Positions 22,157 through 31,464 of a stretch of DNA of 64,000 nucleotides are shown piece after piece. Within the stretch, counting starts at the first letter, position 1; each line of letters starts with the position of its first letter. Both the position numbers and the translations under genes were made by a program. The DNA is from a virus: IMG/VR virus record IMGVR_UViG_3300036852_000300, positions 1 to 64,000 of that record. The stretch is one strand, 5' to 3'. The notes under the pieces were generated by a model. The model worked only from the letters and a program-made list of their open reading frames with translations, had not been told where the DNA came from and did no database searches.

Positions 22157-25100
22157 TGTCGATTCCGTTGGGCGGCTTCGGGTTCAGTGTCGGGTTCGAT
22201 ACGACCCAGGCCGATGCTGCCCTTCAGGCGTTCGTCGCCCGGGTCGTCGCGGCCACCGCCCAGGTCCAGCAGTCGTTCGACCGGATCCGGGGGCCGAACC
22301 TGGGGGGTGCCGCCGGCGGTGGGCTGGCCGGGCAGGCCCAGGCCGCGACCACGGCGATCGAGACCCAGACCGCCCGCCAGGCGGCCGCTGCTGAACGGGC
22401 GGCGGCCGCGAAGATCCGGGCGGATGAAGCGGCGTACACGGCGGCGCTGCGGCTGGCCAGGGCCGTCGAGATCGAAGAGGAGCGGATCGCCGCCCGCCGG
22501 CTGCGCCGGATCGAACAGGCGGCCGCCGCCGAACTGCGCGCCTCTCGCCGGAACGCCCCGGGCAGCGACGCGGCGGAACGGGAGTACCGGCGGGCCGAAC
22601 GCGGCGGGATTGGGGTCGAGACCGAAGAATTCCGCAACGCCCAACGCGCCCAGCAGCAGATCCGCCAGGAAGCGGCGGCGACCAACCGGATCATCGCCGA
22701 AGGTGAACGGGCGGTCGCGCGCGCCAGGGCCGAAGCGGCCCGCGAGGAAGCGTCCAGGGCACAGGATCGGCGGCGCCAGGTCGAAGAGGTCATGGCCGCC
22801 AACCGGCGGCTGTACGCCGAAGAACAGGCCGGGATCCGGGCCAGCCAGCGGGCCGAAGCCGAAGCCGCTAGGGACCGTCGGCGATCGACCGAAGAGATCC
22901 TGCGCCACAACCAGCGCCAGCACGACGAAGAGATCCGGGCGGCGGTCCGAAGAGAACAGCAGCGCCGCCGCGAGCAGCGCGAGATCGAACAGGAAGCCCG
23001 CCGCGAGGAACAGCGTCGGCGCGCCGAAGAACGCGAGTCGGTCCCCCGGGCCGCCCTGTCCGGTGGGCTCCGGGGCGCGATCTCCGGGTCTGGTCTCGGC
23101 GGCGGCCTGCTGATCGGTGGCGGGCTGGCCGGCGCCCAATTGGCGGCGACGGCGGCGGCGATCGCCATTCAGGCGGTCACCCGGGCGACGATCGACGGGA
23201 TCGCCGCCAGCATCCGCTACAACGCGGTGCTGGAACAGCAGACCCGCACCTTTGAGCACTACACCGGATCGGTCTCGGCCGGGCAGAAGGCGATCCAAGA
23301 GCTACGCCAGCAGGCCGCGATCTCGCCGTTTGGCGACGAACAGGAGATCGCGGCCGGCGCCACCTTCCTGCGGGTCAGCGGCGGCGACGTCGAGCGGATG
23401 AAGGAGCTGACCCAGCTAACGGTCGCCCTGGCCTCCGCGCACCCGGAGCTGGGCTTCGAGGCGATGCAGGCCGCCATTCAACAGCTCATCTCCGGCGACT
23501 TCCGGGCCTTTGAAGACCGCACCAACATCGCGATCGGGACGGTCCGTCAGCTTGCCCAGCAGGGCTTCAGTGGGATGGAGCTCTACCGCAAGGCGGTCGA
23601 AGCGGCCGGCGGGTCGACCGAGCTGCTGGTCAAGTCGGCCCAGGGTTTCGACGCCCAGCTTGCCCAGCTTCAGTCGACCGCTGCCGGCATCCAGGGCGCC
23701 CTGGGGCGCGGCTTCTTTGAAGCGCTGCTGGGCGGCCTTCAGGAAGCGAACACCGTCCTGTCCGCCAACCGCCAGGGATGGGAGCTGCTGGCGGAAGGGA
23801 TCGGGACCGCCGTCGTTGAAGGCCAGAAGTTCCTGGCCATCACGTCCGGGTTGGCCAGTAGCCTGGCGGGGCTGCGCGACCTGCTGGGGCTGACTGGTGG
23901 CGGCCTTCAGGGCCTAGCCCAAACCCGTCGCGAGCAGCGCCAGGCCCGCGAGGAAGCGGCCCCGACCCGCCCGCCGATCCCGTTCGCCCCGACGACGGCG
24001 TACACCCCGGAGCAGGAACAGCAGATCCGGGCGGCCCGCGCCCAGCGCCAGGAAGAACAGCGCCAGTTGCAGATCGATCTGGCCGCCCAGCAGGGCGCGC
24101 TGGGCCAGGTCAAGGCCGCCCACGCCGAGATCGGGCGCCAGATCAACGAAAACCAGGCCGCCGCTAAGCGGGTCACCAGTGAGTACGAAGCCCAGATCGT
24201 CGTCCTGAAGGCCCAGATCGCGGCGATCGAAGCACCGACCCAGGCGATGAACGCCCGCGCGGCCGCGATCCTGGAGGCCCAGCGCGAGCAGGCCCGGATC
24301 GCCGATCGCGCCCAGCAAGCCCAGGGGCCGGTCAGCCAGCGGGCCGACATCGCCGAAGCCCAGGCCCTGCTGGACTTTGAAGAGGAAGCGCTGGCGATCC
24401 GCCACCGCCGGGCCGAGATCAACGAAGAGATCGCCCAGCGCGAGCAGGAGAACGGCCGCCGGGTCCGCCAGGCCGAACTGGACAACGAACAGGAACGCAT
24501 CCGCGCCAGGCGCGAAGAGATCGAACAGATCCAGACGGCCCGCCAGGAACGGATCGAAGCGCTCCGGGCCGAGATCCAGGCCGCCCAGGAGGTGCGCCAG
24601 CAGCGCCTGGAAGCGCTGAGAGAGGAAGTCCGGGCCGCCCAGGAAGTCCGCCAGACCCGGATCGAAGCGATCCGCGAAGAGATCCAGGCCGCCCAGGCGA
24701 GCCGGCAGGCCCGCCTGGAAGCGCTGAGAGAGGAAGTCCGGGCCAGCCAGGAAGCCAGGCAGCAGCGGCTGGACGCGATCCGCGAAGAGATCCGGGCCAA
24801 CCAGGCCGCCCGCCAGGCGTCGCTGGACGGCCTGCGTGAAGAGATCCGGGCGCGTCAGGAAGCCCGCCAGATCGCGCTGGAAGCGGCTCGCGAGATCATC
24901 CAGGCCCACCAGGAAGAACGCCGCGCGGCGATCGAAAACCTGAACGATCAGATCCGGGCCAGGCGGGAAGCGTACGACCTGGCCAGGGAAGCCGCCCGCG
25001 AGCTAGCCGACGAAGCCGAACGCCAGTACCGGCGCGAGCGCGACGCGGCCGACCGCGCCCACCAGGCCAGGCAGCAAGAGTACCGGGACCGGATCGACCA

Positions 25101-27930
25101 GCTTCGGGAAGCCGACCGCCAGGAACGGAACCGAGAGCGCGGGCCGTCGGCGGCTGAACGGGAGCTGGAGGCCCTGGAACGGGTCAACCGCGAGCGTCAG
25201 CGGGCCAGGACCCTGGAAGACGCGCAGCTTGCGGTCGCCGAAGCCAGGACGTCGAGAGAATGGCGCGACGCCCGCCGCCGGCTGGCCGTCGTCCAGGAAC
25301 AGCAAGCCTATGAACGCCAACGCGAAGCCCTTCAACAGCGGATCGAAGAGGAAAGGAACGCCCGTGAGGAACGGTCGTTCCAGCGCCAGGAAGAGATCGC
25401 CGAGCTTGAGCGACGGGCGGCCGCCGAAGACCGCGCCTACCGCGAGCAGCGCGACCGGCAAGAGCTTGCCCACCAGCAGGCCAGGCAAGCCCTTGAAGAC
25501 GCCAACCGGGCCGAAGACCGGGCCGAACGCGAGCGCCAGCGCGAAGAGGACCGCCAGGTCCGCGAGCTTGAACGGGCCGACCGGGAAGCCACCAAGCAAG
25601 AACAGGCCCAGATCCGCGAGCAAGAGAAACGCGAGCGCGAGCTACAGCGCGAAGAAGAACGCGCCATCCGCGAGGCCGAACGGTCCGCTGCTGCTGCTGA
25701 TCGTGCCGATCAGGAACGGCTCCGGCAGGAAGAACAGGCCGCCCGCGCCGCTGAGCGCGAAGAAGAACGGACCATCCGGGACGCTGAACAGGCCGCCCGC
25801 GCCGCAGAACAGGCCGACCAGGCCCGGCTCCGGGCCGCCGAAGCCGAAGACCGCCGTCTCACCCGTGAGGAAGAGGCCCGCGTCCGGGCCGCCGAAACCG
25901 AAGACCGCCGGCTTCAACGCGAGGAAGACCGCCGTCTCCGCGACGAAGAAGCGGCAGCAAAAGCCGCCCAGCGGGCCGAAGACGCCCAACTGCGCGCCGA
26001 AGAACGGGCCTACCAGCAGCGCCAGAAGGAAGAACGCGAACGTCAGCGCCGCGAGGAAGAGGAGCAGAACAACCGCCAGCTAGAACGACTTCGGGAAGCC
26101 CGCACACTGGAGATCCGGGCGCTGGAGCTGCGCCAGCGGACCCTGGATCTCCAGGACCGCACCGCCGCCGCCACGGCGGCCCGTGACCGGGTCATCGCCG
26201 ACTACGTCCTGGCGATTCTGGAGAACGCCCAGAAGATCGATCAACTGACCCAGCAGATCCGGGCGCTGCCCCTGCGTCAGGAGATCGCCGAGCTTGAAGC
26301 GCTGGCGGCGACCAGGATGGCGCCGATCGAAGCGCGGCGGATTCAGCTTGACCTGGAGCTGTCGGAATCCCAGGCCCGGATCGACGCGATCACCCGAGAG
26401 ATCGAGCGCATCCAGCGCGAGCTTCAGATCCGGAGCCGGCCCGGCCCCGACGAGACCCCGGTGCCGGAGGGCACCAGGTCGCCGTTCCAGCTACCATCGG
26501 GCGACGGCGGCTGGGTGCAGTGGCTGACCGACCTGACGGCCGCCATCCGCGACGGCTGGAATAATTTCTGGCGTACCGAGAACACCGGCCCGGAGGCGAT
26601 CCGGGACTGGGGCGAGCGGGGCGCGGTCTACGTCGAGAAGGACGTCTGGCAGACCGACTCGCCGTCCCGCCGGACCGAAGCGCTGGCCTACGACGTCGCC
26701 CAGGGCTTCATTCTCCAGATCCAGTACCAGGGGCCGTTCATCCGGGCGGCGATGGAAGAGGCGTTCAGTCCGCCGGACCTGTCGGCCACCCTGCGCGCGC
26801 CGTTTGAAGAGTTTCTGTACACCTGGCTGCCGGGTGTCCCGCCGTTCTACGCCGCGACCGGCGCGGAAGCGGCCGCCCAGTGGCAGGCCGGCTACAGCAG
26901 CGTCGACCTGGGGGCGATCCTCCGGGCGCCGTTTGAAGAGTTCCTGTACACCTGGCTGCCCGGCACCCCGGCCTTCTACACCCAGGCCGCCACCGACAGT
27001 ACCGGCGCCTTCCGGGCCGCCTACGAAGCGGCCGACCTGTACGGGGTACTGAGGTTCCCGTACGAAGAGATGATCGGCTGGCTGCCGGGCCTGGCGGACC
27101 AGTACCGGACGGCCGCGTCTGACAGCGCGGCCGCGTTCACGACCGCCTACGACGCGGCCGACCTGTACGCGGTCCAGCGGCGGCCGTTTGAAGAGATGAT
27201 CGACACCTGGCTGCCGGGCCTGCCTGCCCATTTTGAAGGGAGTGGGCAGGCCGCCGCTGCTGCCTGGGCCAACGGCTGGTCCAGCGGCCAGGCGGCGATC
27301 ATCGCGGCGATCGACGCCACGATGTTCAGCGTTCAGGCGCGGCTGGCTGAGTACGACCCGGGCTTCACGACCCTGGGCAGCAACGCGGCCATCAACTGGC
27401 AGAACGGCTGGGTTGCGGCGATGAACGGCTGGACCCCGCCGATCCCGCAGGCCACGGCGCCAGGCGGCGGTGGTGAAGGCGGCGGTCGTCGTCGGGAAGG
27501 GCCGGACCCGGGCGGGACCGGGCCTGCCCCGACCCCGACCCCCCAGCCGACCCCGCAGTGTCCGCCGGGCACCCGCTGGTCGACGGCGTTCGGCCAGTGC
27601 ATGCCGTTCTCCCCGACCCCGCCGATCGCGTTTGGCGGCGGCGACTGGATACCCCAGGCCCAGGCCGGGGCGGTCCTACCAGCAGCGGCCATGCAGGACG
27701 CCGTGGCACGAGCGGCGAGTCCGCGACCTTCAGATCCCCAGGCTGCCCAGTCGAGAGGTCCGGTCAACATCCACATCGAACAGCGGATCTCGGCCGACGG
27801 GATCACCGACCCCCAGGCGTTCGCCCAGATGGTCACCGACCAGACGGTCGACGCGATCGTGAACATCCTGGACGTCACCCAGCAGACGTCGCTGTCACCC
27901 GTCACACGCATCCTACCGGGAGCCCTGTAG
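22156..27930 (+). CDS. Tape measure protein, 1,924 aa
   Basis: The largest gene of the window follows the chaperones and starts at GTG 22156, overlapping their stop. An N-terminal domain (LGGFGFSVGFDTTQADAALQ) precedes helices. A hydrophobic span lies near 312-350 (GGLLIGGGLAGAQLAATAAA). An extremely charged coiled coil runs to about 1,400, with eight 18-residue repeats at 799-942. A Trp-rich region with 43-residue repeats follows, then a Pro/Thr-rich C-terminal part. It sets tail length (about 290 nm by the 1.5-angstrom rule) and passes into the host envelope with DNA. Confidence 0.93.
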   Translation: MSIPLGGFGFSVGFDTTQADAALQAFVARVVAATAQVQQSFDRIRGPNLGGAAGGGLAGQAQAATTAIETQTARQAAAAERAAAAKIRADEAAYTAALRLARAVEIEEERIAARRLRRIEQAAAAELRASRRNAPGSDAAEREYRRAERGGIGVETEEFRNAQRAQQQIRQEAAATNRIIAEGERAVARARAEAAREEASRAQDRRRQVEEVMAANRRLYAEEQAGIRASQRAEAEAARDRRRSTEEILRHNQRQHDEEIRAAVRREQQRRREQREIEQEARREEQRRRAEERESVPRAALSGGLRGAISGSGLGGGLLIGGGLAGAQLAATAAAIAIQAVTRATIDGIAASIRYNAVLEQQTRTFEHYTGSVSAGQKAIQELRQQAAISPFGDEQEIAAGATFLRVSGGDVERMKELTQLTVALASAHPELGFEAMQAAIQQLISGDFRAFEDRTNIAIGTVRQLAQQGFSGMELYRKAVEAAGGSTELLVKSAQGFDAQLAQLQSTAAGIQGALGRGFFEALLGGLQEANTVLSANRQGWELLAEGIGTAVVEGQKFLAITSGLASSLAGLRDLLGLTGGGLQGLAQTRREQRQAREEAAPTRPPIPFAPTTAYTPEQEQQIRAARAQRQEEQRQLQIDLAAQQGALGQVKAAHAEIGRQINENQAAAKRVTSEYEAQIVVLKAQIAAIEAPTQAMNARAAAILEAQREQARIADRAQQAQGPVSQRADIAEAQALLDFEEEALAIRHRRAEINEEIAQREQENGRRVRQAELDNEQERIRARREEIEQIQTARQERIEALRAEIQAAQEVRQQRLEALREEVRAAQEVRQTRIEAIREEIQAAQASRQARLEALREEVRASQEARQQRLDAIREEIRANQAARQASLDGLREEIRARQEARQIALEAAREIIQAHQEERRAAIENLNDQIRARREAYDLAREAARELADEAERQYRRERDAADRAHQARQQEYRDRIDQLREADRQERNRERGPSAAERELEALERVNRERQRARTLEDAQLAVAEARTSREWRDARRRLAVVQEQQAYERQREALQQRIEEERNAREERSFQRQEEIAELERRAAAEDRAYREQRDRQELAHQQARQALEDANRAEDRAERERQREEDRQVRELERADREATKQEQAQIREQEKRERELQREEERAIREAERSAAAADRADQERLRQEEQAARAAEREEERTIRDAEQAARAAEQADQARLRAAEAEDRRLTREEEARVRAAETEDRRLQREEDRRLRDEEAAAKAAQRAEDAQLRAEERAYQQRQKEERERQRREEEEQNNRQLERLREARTLEIRALELRQRTLDLQDRTAAATAARDRVIADYVLAILENAQKIDQLTQQIRALPLRQEIAELEALAATRMAPIEARRIQLDLELSESQARIDAITREIERIQRELQIRSRPGPDETPVPEGTRSPFQLPSGDGGWVQWLTDLTAAIRDGWNNFWRTENTGPEAIRDWGERGAVYVEKDVWQTDSPSRRTEALAYDVAQGFILQIQYQGPFIRAAMEEAFSPPDLSATLRAPFEEFLYTWLPGVPPFYAATGAEAAAQWQAGYSSVDLGAILRAPFEEFLYTWLPGTPAFYTQAATDSTGAFRAAYEAADLYGVLRFPYEEMIGWLPGLADQYRTAASDSAAAFTTAYDAADLYAVQRRPFEEMIDTWLPGLPAHFEGSGQAAAAAWANGWSSGQAAIIAAIDATMFSVQARLAEYDPGFTTLGSNAAINWQNGWVAAMNGWTPPIPQATAPGGGGEGGGRRREGPDPGGTGPAPTPTPQPTPQCPPGTRWSTAFGQCMPFSPTPPIAFGGGDWIPQAQAGAVLPAAAMQDAVARAASPRPSDPQAAQSRGPVNIHIEQRISADGITDPQAFAQMVTDQTVDAIVNILDVTQQTSLSPVTRILPGAL
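24550..24981 (+). repeat. Eight 54-bp repeats in the tape measure coiled coil
   Basis: Units begin at 24550, 24604, 24658 and so on every 54 bases. Each codes for an 18-residue helix of the form R-L-E-A-L-R-E-E-V-R-A-A-Q-E-A-R-Q-Q, with decay toward the last units. Eighteen residues are five helical turns at 3.6 per turn, so the same face repeats exactly. Unequal crossing-over could change tail length in steps of about 27 angstrom per unit. Confidence 0.85.
26797..27306 (+). repeat. Four 42-43-residue repeats in the tape measure
   Basis: Segments beginning APFEEFLYTWLPG (26797), APFEEFLYTWLPG (26926), FPYEEMIGWLPG (27055) and RPFEEMIDTWLPG (27181) recur at 129, 129 and 126 bases, each followed by an Ala-rich helix ending near W or Y-x-x-x-DL. 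This Trp/Pro-rich module lies after the coiled coil and may be a membrane-active or tip-binding part. Confidence 0.8.
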
Positions 27931-28299
27931 ATGGCCCTGCATGACTACTTCTGGGGCGGGGTCCCGTTTGGTCCGGCAGTCCAGGACAGTGTGTCGATGC
28001 CAGACCCTGGCGAGCTTCTCCAGGGCGAGCGACACGTCCCCTACAGCACCTTCAACGTCATCGACCTGGGCGGGACGACGACCCCGAGATACCGGGCGGC
28101 GATCCTGCTGCTGCCCCAGTACGCCGGCCGGTTCATGGCGTCGCTGGGTCAGACGTCGGCCCTGGTCATCGACGGCACCACCTACGAGACCGCCGTCCTG
28201 CTGGGCCTGACCGGTCACACCATGACGCCCCGCCGCGAGTTTCATATGTTCCAGGCCGAATGGGCACTGCTGTCCGACGGCGATCCGGGGCCGGTCTGA
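27931..28299 (+). CDS. Distal tail-like protein, 122 aa
   Basis: The ATG lies directly after the tape measure stop. The product is beta-rich (YSTFNVIDLGGTTTPRYRAA) and small. It occupies the place of minor tail tip proteins between tape measure and hub. It overlaps the hub gene by 1 base. No family match by eye. Confidence 0.6.
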   Translation: MALHDYFWGGVPFGPAVQDSVSMPDPGELLQGERHVPYSTFNVIDLGGTTTPRYRAAILLLPQYAGRFMASLGQTSALVIDGTTYETAVLLGLTGHTMTPRREFHMFQAEWALLSDGDPGPV

Positions 28300-30701
28300 T
28301 GTCGATTCCGACCTTTCCGCAGACCCCGTTCATCAACCCGCCGGCCCCGCTGCCGATCCCCCAGCCGACGCCGGCGTCGGGGACGATCGTCAGGCGGCCC
28401 CGCTTCCAGGTCTACGTCAACGGGATGCTGATGCCCCACTGCCTGGACATCACCGTCACCCGGGGCCTGGATCTGGACCTGGCGACGGCCCAGATCACCT
28501 ACCCCTATCCGCTGCCGGCCTGGATTCCGAAGTGGGCGCGGGTCAGCATCCTGATGACGGCGACCGACCCCAACCCGGCCCTGCCGTATAGCGGGCTGAT
28601 TGAGCGGTTCACGGGGTACGTGATGACGTTCACGAACGGGCTGTGGCCCGGCACCGTCACGATCAACTGCCTGGACGTCCTGGCCTTAGCGGCCTGGACC
28701 TACACCCCCGAAGAGATGGACATCCGGGGGGACACCGACGTCCAGGCGATCGTCCGGATCCTGGGGCCGGGCGAAGGCGACAACCTGGGCGGCGTCGGCT
28801 ACCAGTTGTCGCTGCTCCGGATCGACGGCCTGCACGAAGTGATCGGCGACATGCCGGACGCCAACCTGTTCTGGGAGTTGGGGCAGACCGCGCTGGAGAA
28901 GGTCAAAGACATCGACAGCGTCTCCCTGGGCTTCCGGACCTACGCCACCGTCGGCGGGTTGATCGTCCGCGAGCAGATCCCGACCAACCCGAACACGGTC
29001 ACCGAAGTCCACAGCTTCCGCGAGGGCGTCGACATCCTGGACGGGTCGATGTCGACCGAACAGATCGACCCGAAGAACGAGATCACGGTCTCAGGCTGGG
29101 ATGGGGTCGAATACGGCGCCGAGATGCCCGAAGACATGGACCCCTTCTACTGGCGGCGGAATAGCTACTGGGTCCGCTTCATGATGTTGCAGGGGACCGC
29201 CGGCGGCGCGGGGTTGCTGAATCCGACCCTGGTTGCCGAATACATCCTGTCGCAACTGAACAAGAACATCCTGAAGGTGACCTTCAGCACCCACCTGGAT
29301 CTGCTGATCGAAGGCGCTGAAGTGATCCACGTCCAGTCGCCCAGGATGGACATCAACCAGAAGTTCTGGGTCCAGTCCTGCCAGACCCAGATCGACGCCA
29401 ACGGCCAGTTCACCCAGACGATCACGGCGGTCTCTGAACTGGGGCCGTACAACCGACGGGTCCAGGTGCCGCCGGTAGAGCCGCCAGATCCCGTCCCACC
29501 AGGCACGACGCTGCCGGTCCCACCGGCTGTGCCCGACCTGCCGCCGGCAGCGGACCAGATCCGGCCCCGGATGTCGATCCAGGCGATCGACGTCGAGAAG
29601 GCCGCCCCCGCGATCGACCTGACGAACCGGGGCCAGGCGATCTTCTGCGTCCTGGCGACCGACCAGTCGACCAGCTTGCAGGGTCAGATCGTGTCCCGCG
29701 TCTGGCAAGCCTCCGGCCCCGGCTGCACCGTGGTCGGCCCCCAGGAAGGGATGACGTTCACGACGTTCTTTACCGACCTGACCCCGCTCTCTCTCATTAC
29801 CCTGACCGTCACCGACAACCACGGCTTCACGGCTGCGATCACCCAGCAAGCATCGACGGGAGCTGTGCCTGTGAGATCCCGCAAGCTGTACGCGGTCACC
29901 GATGCGAGCTACGAAGCGTTCGACGGCAACGTCTGGCGCACCTACGATCCCAGCCGCCCCTGCCAGGTGGTGGGTAACGGCCCCTGGTGGGGCAGCAGCA
30001 ACGTCGTCGCCTATTCGGCCGACGACCTGCTGACGCCACCGACCGAATCGGCCGTCCTACCGCCGGGCGAGGACGTGACGGCGATCTGGGTCCACGAGAC
30101 CAACCTGCGCGTGGTCGCGGTCGGCGGATCGTCCGGCACGGTCGCGGTCACCACCGACGGCGGTGCGGTCTGGACGATCAAGCCGTCGCCAGGGTCGCGG
30201 GTCAACTTCATCATCATCTCGATTCATGACCAGCGCGAGATCCACGTGGTGACCCCGGAGGGGTGGCGCAAGTCCCAGGACCAGGGGCTGACCTGGGAGA
30301 CCGTCAGGGCTGGGAATTTCGACTACCTGGAGCTGAGCCACAGCCGCAACATCGTGATCGCAGCCGGTGGCCAGCTTCAGCAGGGCGAGACCGGCACCCC
30401 GTTCACTGGCAACAGCGCGCCGATCGCCGCCGCCACCGCCCATATCCGGGAAGACAAGTTCTACGCGATCGCCGAAGACGGCACGACCTGGTACACGCCC
30501 GTCTCCGGCAGCTTCACGCTGGTCCAGGGGGTCGACATCCCGGCCGGCTTCCCCTACACGGCCGGCGCCTACCGCGACGGTCAGATGGTCGACCTGGTGT
30601 ATTTCGCCGCGCAGGAAGCTGGCCTGTTCAAGACCGTTGATGGCTTCCGGACTGAGCAGGGGTATCTCCGGCTGCGCGAGGTTGGGAGGCTGACGCCATG
30701 A
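28299..30701 (+). CDS. Tail hub protein with C-terminal BNR-like propeller, 800 aa
   Basis: The first 400 residues (FQVYVNGMLMPHCLDITVTR, WIPKWARVSILM) resemble the baseplate hub/tail-tip domain found after tape measure genes. A Pro-rich hinge near 410-430 follows. The last 280 residues contain BNR/Asp-box repeats (AVTTDGGAVWT, KSQDQGLTWE), suggesting a beta-propeller that binds or cuts glycans. The ATG at 28299 overlaps the previous stop. Joining a hub and a propeller in one chain is uncommon. Confidence 0.7.
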   Translation: MSIPTFPQTPFINPPAPLPIPQPTPASGTIVRRPRFQVYVNGMLMPHCLDITVTRGLDLDLATAQITYPYPLPAWIPKWARVSILMTATDPNPALPYSGLIERFTGYVMTFTNGLWPGTVTINCLDVLALAAWTYTPEEMDIRGDTDVQAIVRILGPGEGDNLGGVGYQLSLLRIDGLHEVIGDMPDANLFWELGQTALEKVKDIDSVSLGFRTYATVGGLIVREQIPTNPNTVTEVHSFREGVDILDGSMSTEQIDPKNEITVSGWDGVEYGAEMPEDMDPFYWRRNSYWVRFMMLQGTAGGAGLLNPTLVAEYILSQLNKNILKVTFSTHLDLLIEGAEVIHVQSPRMDINQKFWVQSCQTQIDANGQFTQTITAVSELGPYNRRVQVPPVEPPDPVPPGTTLPVPPAVPDLPPAADQIRPRMSIQAIDVEKAAPAIDLTNRGQAIFCVLATDQSTSLQGQIVSRVWQASGPGCTVVGPQEGMTFTTFFTDLTPLSLITLTVTDNHGFTAAITQQASTGAVPVRSRKLYAVTDASYEAFDGNVWRTYDPSRPCQVVGNGPWWGSSNVVAYSADDLLTPPTESAVLPPGEDVTAIWVHETNLRVVAVGGSSGTVAVTTDGGAVWTIKPSPGSRVNFIIISIHDQREIHVVTPEGWRKSQDQGLTWETVRAGNFDYLELSHSRNIVIAAGGQLQQGETGTPFTGNSAPIAAATAHIREDKFYAIAEDGTTWYTPVSGSFTLVQGVDIPAGFPYTAGAYRDGQMVDLVYFAAQEAGLFKTVDGFRTEQGYLRLREVGRLTP

Positions 30702-31114
30702 CCGTTCCGCCAGTGCGCACGCGGATCTCCCCGGCGTCGAGACGTCGGCTGACCCAGATGTTCGGGCGGATGCTGGCCAAAAACCGCGAGGTCGCCGAAG
30801 CGATGGCGCTGCGTGTCCAAAGCGACATCGCGACCCCTGGCGGCGCGATCCGGGTCCACAGCGTCCCGCCGCTGCTGGGCGACGTCACCGGGCGGATCAT
30901 CGAGACGATCGTCGCCGGGTTTCGGGGCCGCCCGCTGTCGGAAGCCGTGCCGACCCACGGCGACGTCTACACCTGGGACGCGGCCGATCAGCAGTGGCAG
31001 CCGAAGCGGGGGGCGACGTCGACCCGCTGGGAACCGGTCGTCACCGGTGGGCCGGGCAATGAACAGATCGTCTTCTCAAATGGCGACATCGTGATGACTG
31101 AGGTGCCGATCTGA
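30698..31114 (+). CDS. Tail-associated hypothetical protein, 138 aa
   Basis: The ATG overlaps the hub stop. A basic helical N-terminus (RRRLTQMFGRMLAKN) precedes a beta-rich C-terminus with VFSNGDIVMTEVPI. By position it is a tip or fibre-attachment protein. No family recognised. Confidence 0.6.
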   Translation: MTVPPVRTRISPASRRRLTQMFGRMLAKNREVAEAMALRVQSDIATPGGAIRVHSVPPLLGDVTGRIIETIVAGFRGRPLSEAVPTHGDVYTWDAADQQWQPKRGATSTRWEPVVTGGPGNEQIVFSNGDIVMTEVPI

Positions 31115-31464
31115 TGGCCGCCGGGGTGCTGAACATCTACGTCGAGCAGGGGGCGACCTGGCAGCGTCAGGTCGCCTGGACCCAGGAGAACGGCGATCCG
31201 ATCAACATCGTCGGGTACAGCGCCCGGATGATGATCCGCGAGCGGTACCGATCGGACGAACCGATCGTCTCGCTGGACAGCGACCCTGGCGGCGGGATCG
31301 TCATCACCGCCCCGAACCTGCTGGACATCACCATGACGGCCGCCCAGACGGCGCTGATCGACTTCGGTGCCGGGGTCTACGACCTGGAGCTTGTCGCACC
31401 TGACGGCAGGGTCATCCGGCTGCTGCAAGGCACGGCTGAGATCGGCCCGGAGGCGACGAAATGA
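31114..31464 (+). CDS. Fibre-base beta-sandwich protein, 116 aa
   Basis: The product begins [18 protein letters not shown] and ends [20 protein letters not shown], a pattern I know from small proteins encoded next to phage fibre genes and probably an Ig-like or upper-baseplate fold. It is coupled to the collagen-like fibre gene by a 4-base overlap and may anchor that fibre to the tip. Confidence 0.65.
   Translation: MAAGVLNIYVEQGATWQRQVAWTQENGDPINIVGYSARMMIRERYRSDEPIVSLDSDPGGGIVITAPNLLDITMTAAQTALIDFGAGVYDLELVAPDGRVIRLLQGTAEIGPEATK

Noticed and set aside
23907-24909. Minus-strand frames of about 300 codons opposite the tape measure
   Set aside because: Mirror of the charged coiled-coil codons (Ser/Arg/Ala strings); no ribosome site.
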